The notes: generated by a model not told the origin, from the sequence alone. A stretch of 64,000 bases of DNA from Bradyrhizobium sp. CCGUVB1N3 (GCF_024199925.1 NZ_JANADR010000001.1:9799501-9863500); one strand, 5' to 3'. Counted from the stretch's first letter, positions 52,013 to 61,538 are shown. Translations and numbers: made by a program.

Positions 52013-52910
52013 CGTCTACAAAAAACAGGTCGCGCTGCTGTTGCGCCTTCTCCCGCTTGTCACCGAGGAGAAGTGTTTCGCCCTGAAAGGGGGCACCGCG
52101 ATCAATCTTTTTGTCCGCGACATGCCACGCCTCTCCGTCGATATCGATCTGACCTATGTTCCTGTCGCGCCGCGAGCTGAATCACTTGCCGACATTGATG
52201 AGGCCATGAAGCGCATCGTTGCGAAGATAAAAGACAAAATTCCCGGCGCGCAGGTCCATGAGACCCGAAAAGAGGGGACGATCGTCAAACTCGTGGTTCG
52301 CTCGCAGAACGTCCAGATCAAGATTGAAGTCACGCCTGTGCTGCGGGGCTGCGTCTTCGAGCCGGTCCTGACTTCGGTGCGTCCCGCCGTTGAGGAGGAA
52401 TTCGGATTCGCTGAGGCTCGTACCGTCTCTTTTGCAGACCTCTATGGCGGAAAGATCGTTGCCGCTTTAGATCGCCAGCATCCGCGTGATCTGTTCGATA
52501 TTCGCGATCTTCTTGCCAATGAAGGTATCACCGATGAACTCCGCAAGGCCTTCATCGTCTATCTCTTGAGCCATGACCGGCCGATGTTCGAGGTGCTTGG
52601 CTCGCCTCAAAAAGACATCAGCGATGAATTCCTTCACGGCTTCGAAGGGATGACGGATCAGCCCATTTTGAAGTATAACCTTATTGCGGCGCGCAACACC
52701 CTAATTCAAGAAATTGTCGGCAACATGCCAGAGGCTCACCGGAAATTTCTCGTATCGTTCGAACGCGGCGAGCCCGATTGGGACCTCCTCGGCATACCCG
52801 CAGCGGCCGAATTGCCGGCCGTCAAGTGGCGTCAGCAGAATCTCGACAAGCTGTCCAAGGAAAAGCGCGCGGAGCTCGTTGTGGCTCTGGAAAAGGTTCT
52901 CTTCAAATAA
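51999..52910 (+). CDS. AbiEii-family nucleotidyltransferase toxin
   Basis: 303 residues from ATG 51999. Motif I: CFALKGGTAINLFV with the downstream SVDIDLTYVPV (G-G ... D-I-D). Motif II follows in QIKIEVTPVL, and the conserved FADLYGGKIVAALDRQHPRD is near residue 150. All residues expected in AbiEii toxins are present, so the pair should be functional. AbiEii-type enzymes modify RNA and cause growth arrest; AbiE systems give abortive phage resistance. Confidence 0.87.
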   Translation: MAFADVYKKQVALLLRLLPLVTEEKCFALKGGTAINLFVRDMPRLSVDIDLTYVPVAPRAESLADIDEAMKRIVAKIKDKIPGAQVHETRKEGTIVKLVVRSQNVQIKIEVTPVLRGCVFEPVLTSVRPAVEEEFGFAEARTVSFADLYGGKIVAALDRQHPRDLFDIRDLLANEGITDELRKAFIVYLLSHDRPMFEVLGSPQKDISDEFLHGFEGMTDQPILKYNLIAARNTLIQEIVGNMPEAHRKFLVSFERGEPDWDLLGIPAAAELPAVKWRQQNLDKLSKEKRAELVVALEKVLFK

Positions 52911-52924
52911 GCCTCGCACCCAGC

Positions 52925-53284
52925 TTACCGACGCGACATGCCTTTCAGCTCCTTGCGACGCTCTGCCATAAGATGTCGTGCTTCGGCCGTATCGAAACCG
53001 GCTTGTTCGAGCTGTTGGATCGTCCCCGATAGCGCGGCGATCTGAGCCTGAATCTGAAGCAGCCTGATGGGGCGCTGCTCTTGCACCCTGATGTACCCGC
53101 TGAGCAGCGACTTCCGCGCGCGCAGCATTCCCCCCAATCTGAAGATGGGCAGTTTCGAAGTCTCTGCCAGATAATAGACTTTGCGCCGAAGCTCCCGTGA
53201 TCCAAACAGGTATTCAGCGATCGCGGCTGCGCCCTCCAACATGTCATTGCCGTATTCGTCGGGGCTGTCGCTCTTCGGGTCCAT
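52925..53284 (-). CDS. Helix-turn-helix protein of unknown function
   Basis: 119 residues from ATG 53284, chosen for its excellent GGGAGGACAA leader over the start at 53326. The middle LEGAAAIAEYLFGSRELRRK followed by VYYLAETSKLPIFRLGGMLR is an excisionase/MerR-like HTH. The C-terminus is a coiled-coil-prone helix (LLQIQAQIAALSGTIQQLEQ). Common on integrative elements, where it may be a regulator. Confidence 0.65.
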   Translation of the reverse strand: MDPKSDSPDEYGNDMLEGAAAIAEYLFGSRELRRKVYYLAETSKLPIFRLGGMLRARKSLLSGYIRVQEQRPIRLLQIQAQIAALSGTIQQLEQAGFDTAEARHLMAERRKELKGMSRR

Positions 53285-53605
53285 TTGTCCTCCCAATTGC
53301 TGTTGATCCATCCCTTGCGACTGCAAAGGACATCCCCGGGGGAGATAGGTCGGAGTATTCGCTTGAACCTAGCTGGCCGGTCTCTTGGGTGAACTGCCGA
53401 AAACAGGTAACTCCGCGATCTTTGCCCGCCTCTGGTCTCAAAGAGCGGGCTTGGGGAAGGCTCCTATTGTCTTTTTTTGGTAGCCCCAAAGTCAATTTAA
53501 AAAGCTGCGATTTCAAAAGGTTACAAAACATTCCGATGAAATGCGTTGCTGACATACACCGGTATCGCGAGCGGTGACGCTGGCTCATGCCCGGTTATGC
53601 AGTCG
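53285..53605. other. Gene-free gap
   Basis: 321 bases between two minus-strand genes. No coding-like frame or strong structure noticed, only an AT-rich run near 53470-53530. Confidence 0.4.
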
Positions 53606-55552
53606 TCATTCTTCTGCTGCGACATCGAGGCGGCTGCTTTGATCTTCCGTCGCCCGGTCGAAAGGCAGCGTCAATTGTGAGCGAAACTCAAAAAGCGGCA
53701 GCATGCACAGATGAAAGATCAACCAGCAGCCATAGATCGCATCATCACCATAAGGGTCGCCGTCGCTCAGCAAGCCGTGCGAAAGCCGGTTGCGGAGATT
53801 GGGGCCCATCTTCTTCAGGAACACATTTTCAATATCCGCGACGATCGAATCGCCGAATATCGAAACCAGCTCGGTCCGCATTTGCTCGAAGAGCGACGAG
53901 ATCGTACGGTCTTCCTGCGTCTTGGTTGCGTCATTCAGTTTCGTGACGTCATATCCGGAGTTCTTAAGAACATGGCGGAGCGATTGCTCGAGAAGAGGTG
54001 TCAGGACGTAGACTGCGCTGACAAAGTCGCCCTGGAAGAAACGGGTGAATCCGCGGCTATAGCTCATCACAAGATTGCGCGGCACGAATGGGCTATGCGC
54101 GAGCAAATCCGCGAGCATATCGTCGGAGATATAATGATCCGCCACTATCCTCCGACGCGCGACCTCAATTTTTCCCGACGCCGCATGGTGTCGCCGAATA
54201 TTTTCGCCCAAAGCAACCTGACGCTCGATGGCGGAGGCATCTGTACCATCGCCAAACCCGGCGCCTGCACTCCGGTGAACGACTTTGCCCTCGCGATCAT
54301 GGTGCGAGCTGCCAAAGAGCGACGACAACGGGTGTTCCCGGATAGCCTCTCTTGCTTCCTGCTCGAGGTCGGCAGGATCGGGTGATCGGGCGAGCGCAGC
54401 GAAAGAAAATAGCTTGTCGCGCAGCAACGGATGTTGCATTTGCTGCTCCGTCCACCGGGCGATCTCCTCAAGATCGGTAGGGATCGTAAAACCCGACATC
54501 TCATCCACGATGCCGGCTTGAACGTCGATCAAACGGTGCCGCAACTCTTTGCGCCGATCCTTCTTGCCGGGCACCCCATGCAACTCGGCTATCGCTTCGG
54601 TCAGCGTCTGCGAGGCTATAATTGCCATTGGCTGATTGGCGGCTATGTCGACGAGTTGCTCAGCGGCCGCCGACTGCGAGCGGTGCTGATCTTCGGTTTT
54701 CTTGGCAATGCGATAGGCCCGCGCCGCCATGCGCCAGAGATTGACAATCGTGTGCGGGTCGGAGCCATCGGGAAGTCTGCCGATGAGCGCTTCGATTTGA
54801 CCGCCGATCTCGCCAGCGTCGCCAACACCAAAATCGAGGGCAAGATGGCCGAACCACAGCGACGGCACCATCAAGCCTTGCCCGAAAGCCTTCATCCTCA
54901 ATCTCGTCACGATATCGCGCGCTGCCGCCGGGCCTGGCTTGTCGGCCCCGATCGCGCGGCCGATCAGGAGAGCGCGTCGCAACAGGTCACGGGCTTCGAA
55001 TGTGAGTACCCCTCGATCATTTTCGCCACGAAACCGAAGTTCGCCCGCTTCGACTTTCGCGACGATGTCCGCGTAGGCTTCGGCGGCTATGGCCGCGAGC
55101 TGGGCGTTGCGATCGATGACCCAGCCGATATCCGCGAGCCGCGCGCGAAGGACCGGGTGTCTGGCGTGGAGGGCCATCTCGGCCATGACCTCGGCAGGCG
55201 GACCGCGAAAATCGATCGGCAGGGCGGTGCGAAGGCCATCGGATCGAACCATCATCGCCCCAAAGGGCTCATTGGGTTCGCTTGACCGAAACATCATGCC
55301 AGTAGCCGCCGCCAGCATATGGAAAAGGCGGGTAGAAGGTGTATCCGGCAGTTCGCCATTCGGACCGATAGCCCCCACAGCCGCTCGGAAAAGATCCGAT
55401 AGCTTCGCGCTATCCGCGCTGTCTGATTTCTCGACGGGATCTTCGAAGTCAACACCAGCCAAATCGGCCAAGGTAGCCCGCGCCCACAGTACTGGTTGCG
55501 GGCTAGCCTCGCCTTCGTCGGTCGCAGCATTGCCGGCTGTTGTATCGTCCAT
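53606..55552 (-). CDS. Large helical protein with C-terminal HEPN-like (DUF4209-type) domain
   Basis: 648 residues, predicted mostly helical, no membrane segment. The C-terminal 150 residues carry MGPNLRNRLSHGLLSDGDPY, which contains an R-x4-H motif (RNRLSH) and resembles DUF4209/HEPN-type RNase domains. The segment FLVYVLTPLLEQSLRHVLK-like (actual VSAVYVLTPLLEQSLRHVLK) precedes it. HEPN RNases with large sensor regions are common in abortive-infection loci, and this gene sits in such a cluster. The N-terminal 480 residues are not recognised. Confidence 0.6.
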   Translation of the reverse strand: MDDTTAGNAATDEGEASPQPVLWARATLADLAGVDFEDPVEKSDSADSAKLSDLFRAAVGAIGPNGELPDTPSTRLFHMLAAATGMMFRSSEPNEPFGAMMVRSDGLRTALPIDFRGPPAEVMAEMALHARHPVLRARLADIGWVIDRNAQLAAIAAEAYADIVAKVEAGELRFRGENDRGVLTFEARDLLRRALLIGRAIGADKPGPAAARDIVTRLRMKAFGQGLMVPSLWFGHLALDFGVGDAGEIGGQIEALIGRLPDGSDPHTIVNLWRMAARAYRIAKKTEDQHRSQSAAAEQLVDIAANQPMAIIASQTLTEAIAELHGVPGKKDRRKELRHRLIDVQAGIVDEMSGFTIPTDLEEIARWTEQQMQHPLLRDKLFSFAALARSPDPADLEQEAREAIREHPLSSLFGSSHHDREGKVVHRSAGAGFGDGTDASAIERQVALGENIRRHHAASGKIEVARRRIVADHYISDDMLADLLAHSPFVPRNLVMSYSRGFTRFFQGDFVSAVYVLTPLLEQSLRHVLKNSGYDVTKLNDATKTQEDRTISSLFEQMRTELVSIFGDSIVADIENVFLKKMGPNLRNRLSHGLLSDGDPYGDDAIYGCWLIFHLCMLPLFEFRSQLTLPFDRATEDQSSRLDVAAEE

Positions 55553-56158
55553 GATCTTCTCGTTGTCGGTTTATGTTCGCGCAAAGGTTGATCGAGATAT
55601 CATGTGGGAAGCCATAGGTAAGCGGTCAAGGCGCGTCCGCTGACCGCGGATCAGGCTTTACGCCACCGCTATCGCGGATGTCGCCGAGCCAGGTTGTCTC
55701 GGCCCTGCGGGTCACAATCCTTCGCGCAAAGTCTGATGCGCTCCTCGCCGGGGGCACTCGGAAAAGGGGCTCGCCTTCCTCCTACGCCAAGGCTTCGGAG
55801 GACAAGTCGGCGACCGCTATCACTGCCCATCCAGTCGGGTGCCGCTGTTGAACCGATCTCGTCGCTACACTCGTCCCGCGTGCCCCTTCGGGTCGCTATG
55901 CTCACGCGGCCCGGGTGCCATTTCAGTTGCGGCGATGCGCGTTCGCGCACGCCGGGTCGGGGCCTGCGGCCCCCGGGCCGTCAAGGCCAAGCCCCTCATG
56001 AAGAATGAGGGGCGAAAAACGGCGGCCGTGTAGTCGCCGCGTTGCGGCTCCGGCCCGCACCAAGCCCGCTCGTTTTCCGGCCTGTGACGGCCCACCCCTG
56101 CTCATCGGCGCTGGCCTAGTTCCGGTTGCATGCGCAACCGGCAAGCCAGGAGGCAAAG
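55553..56158. other. Long leader/intergenic region before ardC
   Basis: 606 bases, G+C-rich, with no convincing gene. A perfect hairpin, GCCCCTCAT (55991-55999), loop GAAGA, ATGAGGGGC (56005-56013), lies 145 bases before the ArdC start. There is no T-run, so it is more likely a leader structure than a terminator. An AGGAGGCAAAG ribosome site precedes ATG 56159. Confidence 0.45.
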
Positions 56159-57064
56159 ATGAGAACCGATGTTTATCAGAAGATCACCGATCACATTGTT
56201 CGCGAACTCGAGAAAGGCGTGCGGCCCTGGCACCAGCCGTGGAAGGTCGAGCACAGTGCAGGACGCATTACGCGGCCCCTGCGCGGCAACGGCGTTCCCT
56301 ATCAGGGCATCAATGTTCTGATGCTGTGGTCCGCCGCTGTCGAAAAAGGCTATGCCGCCCCGATCTGGATGACCTTCCGGCAGGCGAAAGAACTTGGTGC
56401 GCATGTGCGCAAGGGCGAGGAAGGTTCGCTGGTCGTTTATGCCGACAAGATTATTCGCAGCGAGACCAACGCCGAGACTGGCGAAGAAGCCGAACACGCC
56501 ATTCCTTTCATGAAGGGCTACACGGTCTTCAATGTCGAGCAGATCGAAGGCTTGCCGTCTCACTACTATGCGCAGCCCGAACGACGACCGGAGTCCGTGG
56601 AACGTATTGCACACGCCGAGGCCTTCTTCGCCGCGACCGGCGCCAGCATCGTGCATGGCGGCAGCAAGGCTTGCTATGTGACTTCGACCGACAACATCCG
56701 CATGCCCTGCATCGACTTCTTCGAGAGCGCCGAAAGCTACTACGCGACGCTCGCGCACGAATGCTCGCATTGGACAAAGCACGAAAAGCGTCTCAACCGC
56801 GATTTTGGCCGCAAGCGCTTTGGTGATGAAGGTTACGCGATGGAGGAATTGGTGGCCGAGCTCGGCGCCGCGTTTCTTTCCGCCGATCTCGGTTTGACAC
56901 CCGAGGTGAGGGACGAACACGCCGCCTATATCGGTTCGTGGATCAAAGCACTCAAGAATGACAAGCGCGCGATCTTTGCGGCTGCCTCGCACGCCCAGCG
57001 CGCGGCGGATTTCTTGAACGAGTTGCAGAAGCCGCAGGATGTCGCCGAACATGAGGCCGCGTGA
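56159..57064 (+). CDS. ArdC-like antirestriction protein (ssDNA-binding + zincin metallopeptidase)
   Basis: 301 residues from ATG 56159. N-terminal ArdC domain (DVYQKITDHIVRELEKGVRP, then RPLRGNGVPYQGINVLMLW and GAHVRKGEEGSLVVY) binds single-stranded DNA. The C-terminal zincin domain has the metal motif in LAHECSHWTKHEKRL (H-E-x-x-H) and a downstream Glu in MEELVAELGAAFLSADLG. ArdC protects incoming conjugative DNA from restriction, implying that this island moves or moved by conjugation. Confidence 0.9.
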   Translation: MRTDVYQKITDHIVRELEKGVRPWHQPWKVEHSAGRITRPLRGNGVPYQGINVLMLWSAAVEKGYAAPIWMTFRQAKELGAHVRKGEEGSLVVYADKIIRSETNAETGEEAEHAIPFMKGYTVFNVEQIEGLPSHYYAQPERRPESVERIAHAEAFFAATGASIVHGGSKACYVTSTDNIRMPCIDFFESAESYYATLAHECSHWTKHEKRLNRDFGRKRFGDEGYAMEELVAELGAAFLSADLGLTPEVRDEHAAYIGSWIKALKNDKRAIFAAASHAQRAADFLNELQKPQDVAEHEAA

Positions 57065-57186
57065 GGTGCACGATTGGGCTACCAACCATTCCCAATCGTT
57101 CCGCTTCGATTCCCAATCCTTTCGGTCCGGTCGTGGCCTGTTTTTCGGTAGACCGGAATCTACTCAACCCGAACCAAGGAGATCCT

Positions 57187-57663
57187 ATGACAGTCATCAC
57201 CATCGGCAAGAAACTTGTACCGCTCGCACATGTTGCGTTCGTCGAGCCATTCGATCCGGCGGCCAATCCGGAATTCAAGCCGGAGAAAGCCTTCAAGGCG
57301 CGGCTCGTCCTGCTTAATCGCGATATCGTTCTCACCGAGCAGACGCCGCAGGAATTCGCGAGCGACCACGGCCTTCATCTGTTCATGGAAGACTGTGTTG
57401 CCGTGAACCGGGCGATCGTGTTCCGGGTCGAAACGTTCGAGCCGACCGAGAGCTTCAATCCGGCAAAGCCCTACAAGACGCGCCTCAAATGGCGCGATCT
57501 TGCCGGCGGCGAGCAGAGCAAACTTCTGCTGACCACGCCGGAAACCATCATCGCCGAACTCCTTGGCGCCAAGGAAGAGTTGGCCAAGGCGGCGAAGCGT
57601 CCGGCGCGGCGGCCAGCAAGAGGCCGGAATGGATCGCACCGGATGGAAGCGTTCCGAGGCTGA
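57187..57663 (+). CDS. Conserved protein of ArdC loci
   Basis: 158 residues from ATG 57187 with AAGGAGATCCT upstream. A beta-rich core (LAHVAFVEPFDPAANPEFKP; RLVLLNRDIVLTEQTPQEF) ends in a basic Lys/Arg tail. Frequently found immediately after ardC on plasmids and islands; no biochemical role known to me. A terminator follows. Confidence 0.7.
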   Translation: MTVITIGKKLVPLAHVAFVEPFDPAANPEFKPEKAFKARLVLLNRDIVLTEQTPQEFASDHGLHLFMEDCVAVNRAIVFRVETFEPTESFNPAKPYKTRLKWRDLAGGEQSKLLLTTPETIIAELLGAKEELAKAAKRPARRPARGRNGSHRMEAFRG

Positions 57664-57692
57664 TATTGTGACCCTTCGGAACGGTGCAGATC

Positions 57693-57724
57693 ACCCCCGC
57701 CAAGCAAATTGGCGGGGGTTTTCG
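57693..57724 (+). terminator. Rho-independent terminator after the ardC operon
   Basis: CCCCCGCCAA pairs with TTGGCGGGGG around the loop GCAAA, followed by TTTTCG. It closes the two-gene ArdC transcript. Confidence 0.9.
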
Positions 57725-57800
57725 CATCCTAGGGACAACGCTCGGTTGAGCACCAAAGGTAAATAGTGCAATCTCCGCAAGCTTACAGCTGGAGGTGGTG

Positions 57801-58097
57801 GTGACGACCGTGTTTGCAAGCGAAGCTGTTCTTAGAAGGGTTGCCAAAAGCTTTGTCGAACTTGGTTATGCCACCGCAGGCATTCCGGGCAAGGATCGCT
57901 CAGCTGCGAAAAGTGAGCTTCAGGCGCTTTGTCCAAATGCTGAGGTTCACTATGTCTTTGCCGGTGATGACCTGTTTGTCGACGCCAAGCGATGGCCAAA
58001 GACTCATCACGCCTGGAAACACTTCGCGGCTGAGCTAGCCAGCGATCCGAGCGTTACGCCCGTGGTACACGGGATATCGCCTGTGACGGACGGCTAG
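57801..58097 (+). CDS. Hypothetical small protein preceding the HNH gene
   Basis: 98 residues from GTG 57801, five bases after GGAGG. Mixed alpha/beta (SFVELGYATAGIPGKDRSAA; AEVHYVFAGDDLFVDAKRWP). Only three bases separate it from the HNH gene start, so the two are probably co-translated. Not recognised; an immunity or accessory protein for the nuclease is possible. Confidence 0.55.
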   Translation: MTTVFASEAVLRRVAKSFVELGYATAGIPGKDRSAAKSELQALCPNAEVHYVFAGDDLFVDAKRWPKTHHAWKHFAAELASDPSVTPVVHGISPVTDG

Positions 58098-58100
58098 CCC

Positions 58101-59315
58101 GTGAGCCGAATTGACCGACAGCACCCCGGTATGCGGAGGGAGCCCGACAGCAGCACCAACAGAACGGATCTTGCCTTCGTTGGCTACGGCATCAGCACGA
58201 CGAAGGCGGTCAAGTTAAGGAAACGAGGCTACACTGTCGCCAGGCTTAAGCAGATGAAGCGGCCCGAACTAAGAAAGCTCCGCCTTAACAAGCTTGCGGT
58301 TGACAATATTCTCGGTGATGGCCGCCCGCCGCCGCCCACTAAGAACCTGATCGAGGTATTATACGCCAACCGGTTCACTTGCTGCGTGTGCCGTCGAGAG
58401 AACCGGGGAGTCATCGTCCACCACATCAAGAAATGGACAGAATCGCGCGATCACCGCGTGGCGAACTTGTCCGTTCTCTGCACGCTGGATCACGCCAAGG
58501 TTCACACCAGGAGTGAGCTGACCCAAAATCTTGATCCGGTCAAGCTGTGCGGCTTCAAGAGGAACTGGGAAGCCCATGTGGCCGAGATGGAGACCCGTGC
58601 GATCCTCAATCAGTCACGAGAGCACCACTCAGCGTGGGTTTACTTCAACCATCAGCGCCTCTTCGAGCTCGCTGCCCAGCAGCGCGTGGCGTTTAGAAAG
58701 CTGAATGGATTCGCAGTCGCCCGAAGACTGGGGCTGTGCAACAAAGACGGTGTTCTCCTGGTTCGCTCGGAGAATACAGGATGGATGTATAGCGATAGCT
58801 ACGGCCGCAATCTGTACTCGTACGTCCGCGACGTACTACATGCCGTCCTCAAGAAGCTGACAGTAGCCAATATATCGGATGATCTGGAGCGAGGCGTATT
58901 GTCGGCGCTCCTCAGTCCTGGTGACTACATCTTGGTGCAGGGTTTGCATACCTTCGCGAGGCAAAACGAACAAACAGAAGGGCCAGGCCAGACGGTAGAT
59001 GGCGTGCGAAAGGCGAACAAGGTTATCATCGAATTCACCTTGGACCGGTTTGAGGCTACATCTTCCTCGGCGCATGGGCGGTGGGTTTCCGGGCGCGTGG
59101 ATGTCAGCAGCATCGTGAGGGTCGGGACAATAACGTCTGAGGCAGGCAAGTTGCGCATACAAGGAACCGTTTTAGCGATCGCCATGGGCTTCTCCGGTCT
59201 CAAAACCCGAGAATATTCGACCTTCCCGTATCGGCTAGGCGTTTACCGAGTGGACGATGACTTCGACGAGGACGACGACAACCCGTTTCTCGACGATACG
59301 GACAATGACGACTGA
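58101..59315 (+). CDS. HNH endonuclease-domain protein
   Basis: 404 residues from GTG 58101 (an ATG eleven codons in is possible). N-terminal helical segment (about 25-75) with alternating basic residues. The HNH zinc/nuclease core is RFTCCVCRRENRGVIVHHIK followed by RVANLSVLCTLDHAKVH: two C-x2-C/C-x2-H-like ligand groups around a central HH and Asn. The C-terminal 200 residues are beta-rich and end in an acidic tail (DDDFDEDDDNPFLDD). Probably a defence or restriction-type nuclease, given the ArdC neighbour. Confidence 0.75.
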   Translation: MSRIDRQHPGMRREPDSSTNRTDLAFVGYGISTTKAVKLRKRGYTVARLKQMKRPELRKLRLNKLAVDNILGDGRPPPPTKNLIEVLYANRFTCCVCRRENRGVIVHHIKKWTESRDHRVANLSVLCTLDHAKVHTRSELTQNLDPVKLCGFKRNWEAHVAEMETRAILNQSREHHSAWVYFNHQRLFELAAQQRVAFRKLNGFAVARRLGLCNKDGVLLVRSENTGWMYSDSYGRNLYSYVRDVLHAVLKKLTVANISDDLERGVLSALLSPGDYILVQGLHTFARQNEQTEGPGQTVDGVRKANKVIIEFTLDRFEATSSSAHGRWVSGRVDVSSIVRVGTITSEAGKLRIQGTVLAIAMGFSGLKTREYSTFPYRLGVYRVDDDFDEDDDNPFLDDTDNDD

Positions 59316-59325
59316 GCTATTATTT

Positions 59326-59910
59326 CTATTTTTTCTCGATGAGGCTGATGGTGTAGTTGGTCTGCTCGATCGTGTCGAATAGAGTCAGCCCTGACTTCTC
59401 CAGCAAAAGCTTGAACACGTCGTCCATGTCCTTGTAGGCGTCCATTATTGGCTGATGCGTCAGTGCCTTCTGCCAATCAGCCCTCAGGTTATTTATGATG
59501 TCCTCTTGGTCGGGTGTAGCACTCACGACCCTGTTGTAGCAGATCTCGGCGGGCTTTCCGTGGGCAAGAGTGTCCCGCAAATTCTTCATCGCCCGGAAAG
59601 AACTCAACGGCCTTGTTTCCCAGACGATCGGCAGTTTGAATGCGTTGAAGACCGTGGCAACTTTGCTCTCGATCGGGTCTCGTTCGACAAACCCCTTAAT
59701 GCACTTCATGCCGAAGAAGTTGATGTGGGCTTCATTAGTGAAAGCGATCGATACGGCGCAGGCGAGATAGTCGAAGGCAATACCGTCTCGCTGGCCGTCC
59801 TCGATCTTCTTCTCAATCTGACGTTTGAACCAGTAAGCGGAATTGGCAAGATGATTGTGGAGGTAGACGTCAGCCTTGCCATCGACCTTTTTCTGAAGTG
59901 CTTTGTCCAT
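59326..59910 (-). CDS. Helical protein with HEPN-like R-x4-H motif
   Basis: 194 residues, all-alpha. FRAMKNLRDTLAHGKPAEI contains RDTLAH, the R-x4-H signature of HEPN RNases or of their inactive kin. No antitoxin-like minimal nucleotidyltransferase is adjacent. Only ten bases separate its end from the convergent HNH gene. Confidence 0.6.
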   Translation of the reverse strand: MDKALQKKVDGKADVYLHNHLANSAYWFKRQIEKKIEDGQRDGIAFDYLACAVSIAFTNEAHINFFGMKCIKGFVERDPIESKVATVFNAFKLPIVWETRPLSSFRAMKNLRDTLAHGKPAEICYNRVVSATPDQEDIINNLRADWQKALTHQPIMDAYKDMDDVFKLLLEKSGLTLFDTIEQTNYTISLIEKK

Positions 59911-60112
59911 TTCTCTGCTCTCGCTTTCCTACCAAGCCCGGCTTAGCCGTTTCGGCACAAAACACATAAGCAACCATCACCCCGTCGCGAACTCCGGATT
60001 GCCGGCGCTAACGAGCTAGACCACCGGTCCCGAGGAATCCTCCTCCCCAGTAACGTCCCGAGGTTGGTTTTCCGCCCCAGGCAATGTCGCGTCAACTAGA
60101 TCGGCCGCGAGA

Positions 60113-61159
60113 CTACTTCTTTGACTTATTGCTGGCGACAACGGTTGGCTTGGTTGCAGTCGTCGCAGGCGCCGCAGATGCCGGTATCAAGCTCGTGAGG
60201 CCGACGAGCTGAGAGGCACCCGCGAGCGCGTCTTGAGGTGTAGCCGTTACGATATCCGCGTTTGCTTTCACGATCGCATCGATCAGACCGACATAGTTCG
60301 GCCGGCGAGCGATGAACACCTCACGGTCAAGTAAATACTGGCGGTATTCCTTTGCGAAATCGAGCACGCTGGTTGGCGCCATGCCCTGAAAGCGAAGGTG
60401 CGGCTCACCTTGATCATTATAGCTGTAAAGGTCGGCACGCTTAGGCTTGTAGTATGACGGGTAATAGTCGCGAATGAATCTAAGGCGCTCGGTAGCGCAA
60501 GAGTCCCAATAACTGAACGCTTTCGCTTCAGAGTCAGTCAGATTGGCGAGCGCGTGCTCGTCCTTGAGTTTCTTGGCGGCAGCCTGGAGCGCGGGCTGCA
60601 TCGTGCGAGCTGCGTCGTATATAGCCGCGCCTTCCGTAGCAGAACTGACGCCGTCCGCTATTTTCAGAACGGTGCTCAGCGCACCCAGCATGCCTGCGAC
60701 TTCTGCGAGATACGCGCTGCTCTTTAGCGTGTCGACATCCTTCTGGATCGTTGTCAGATTGTCGTGGAGGGCCTGGTAGCCAGACGCGATGCCCTTGATT
60801 GTTGATCCATACGTCGCGATCGCCTTCAACAGCGCGTCCTTCTCGCGTTCCTTCTTGTTGGCAGCGAGCAGCGCGTCGTAGCCTTTCGGCTTCTTGGCGA
60901 ACCTCAAATCGAGCTGCTGATAGTTGTAACCGGCCTCAATGAGATAACGATCGTTCGGATCACCACATGAGTAGGTGTGGTTCGAAACAAATTCGAGTTC
61001 GTTCGACTTCCGGGCCAGATCCTTCATCAGATCGACCTCAAGATTGTCCTGGGTGGTGAATGCGGCCGAAAAAGCAGAGATGCTGCTTGTGAACCCGGCG
61101 CCGTTATCAGTGACACAACCGCCCAGCATGGGCGCTAGTAGAAGAATGCCCCAACGCAT
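60113..61159 (-). CDS. Lipoprotein of unknown function
   Basis: 348 residues from ATG 61159. Lipobox in MRWGILLLAPMLGGCVTDNG, so Cys15 is lipidated. The mature domain is helical with coiled-coil potential (ALHDNLTTIQKDVDTLKSSA) and two further cysteines (YSCGDPNDRY; YWDSCATERL). The C-terminal 40 residues are Ala/Thr/Lys-rich. The longer reading from 61249 buries the signal peptide. Confidence 0.75.
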   Translation of the reverse strand: MRWGILLLAPMLGGCVTDNGAGFTSSISAFSAAFTTQDNLEVDLMKDLARKSNELEFVSNHTYSCGDPNDRYLIEAGYNYQQLDLRFAKKPKGYDALLAANKKEREKDALLKAIATYGSTIKGIASGYQALHDNLTTIQKDVDTLKSSAYLAEVAGMLGALSTVLKIADGVSSATEGAAIYDAARTMQPALQAAAKKLKDEHALANLTDSEAKAFSYWDSCATERLRFIRDYYPSYYKPKRADLYSYNDQGEPHLRFQGMAPTSVLDFAKEYRQYLLDREVFIARRPNYVGLIDAIVKANADIVTATPQDALAGASQLVGLTSLIPASAAPATTATKPTVVASNKSKK

Positions 61160-61358
61160 TAAAAGTCCCCCTTTGCAATCGGGGAACTCTAGGTGAGGTT
61201 GCAGGCGCATAAAGTGAGGCGAAATCCAGCGCGGCGACTTTCCCCGCAATCCACAACCGTCGGATGTGAAGGTTGTGTGAATGCATTCGAGGACACAAAG
61301 CTCCTCTTTTCACGCGAGGCGTTTGGCAGCCGAAAATGGCGATCTCGGATCGAGCCGC

Positions 61359-61538
61359 TCAATAATGTAAACCTCGCGCAACCATCACACGGCGGATATT
61401 GTCGAGCGTCGTCAGAACATCGCTACGCTCGCATGCGCCGGCCTCGAATTCCGCCAGAGCGTGCCGCAAGTTGCCGTCGAGGCTGCAAAGCTCGTCTCGC
61501 GTCAGGTGCATCAGTTCACTGACCGTCCAGAGCAGCAT
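61359..61538 (-). CDS. Small conserved rhizobial protein
   Basis: 59 residues from ATG 61538, five bases after GGAGG. MLLWTVSELMHLTRDELCSL continues with ALAEFEAGACERSDVLTTLD and ends RGLHY. Two helices are likely. Function unknown. Confidence 0.6.
   Translation of the reverse strand: MLLWTVSELMHLTRDELCSLDGNLRHALAEFEAGACERSDVLTTLDNIRRVMVARGLHY

Noticed and set aside
55669-55950. 93-residue minus frame before ardC
   Set aside because: Basic, low-information product with overlapping frames on both strands and no ribosome site; treated as non-coding leader DNA.
59985-60045. tRNA-like segment on the minus strand (GGTCTAGCTCGTTAGCGCCGG)
   Set aside because: Only the D-arm-like part resembles a tRNA; no acceptor or T-arm pairs with it.
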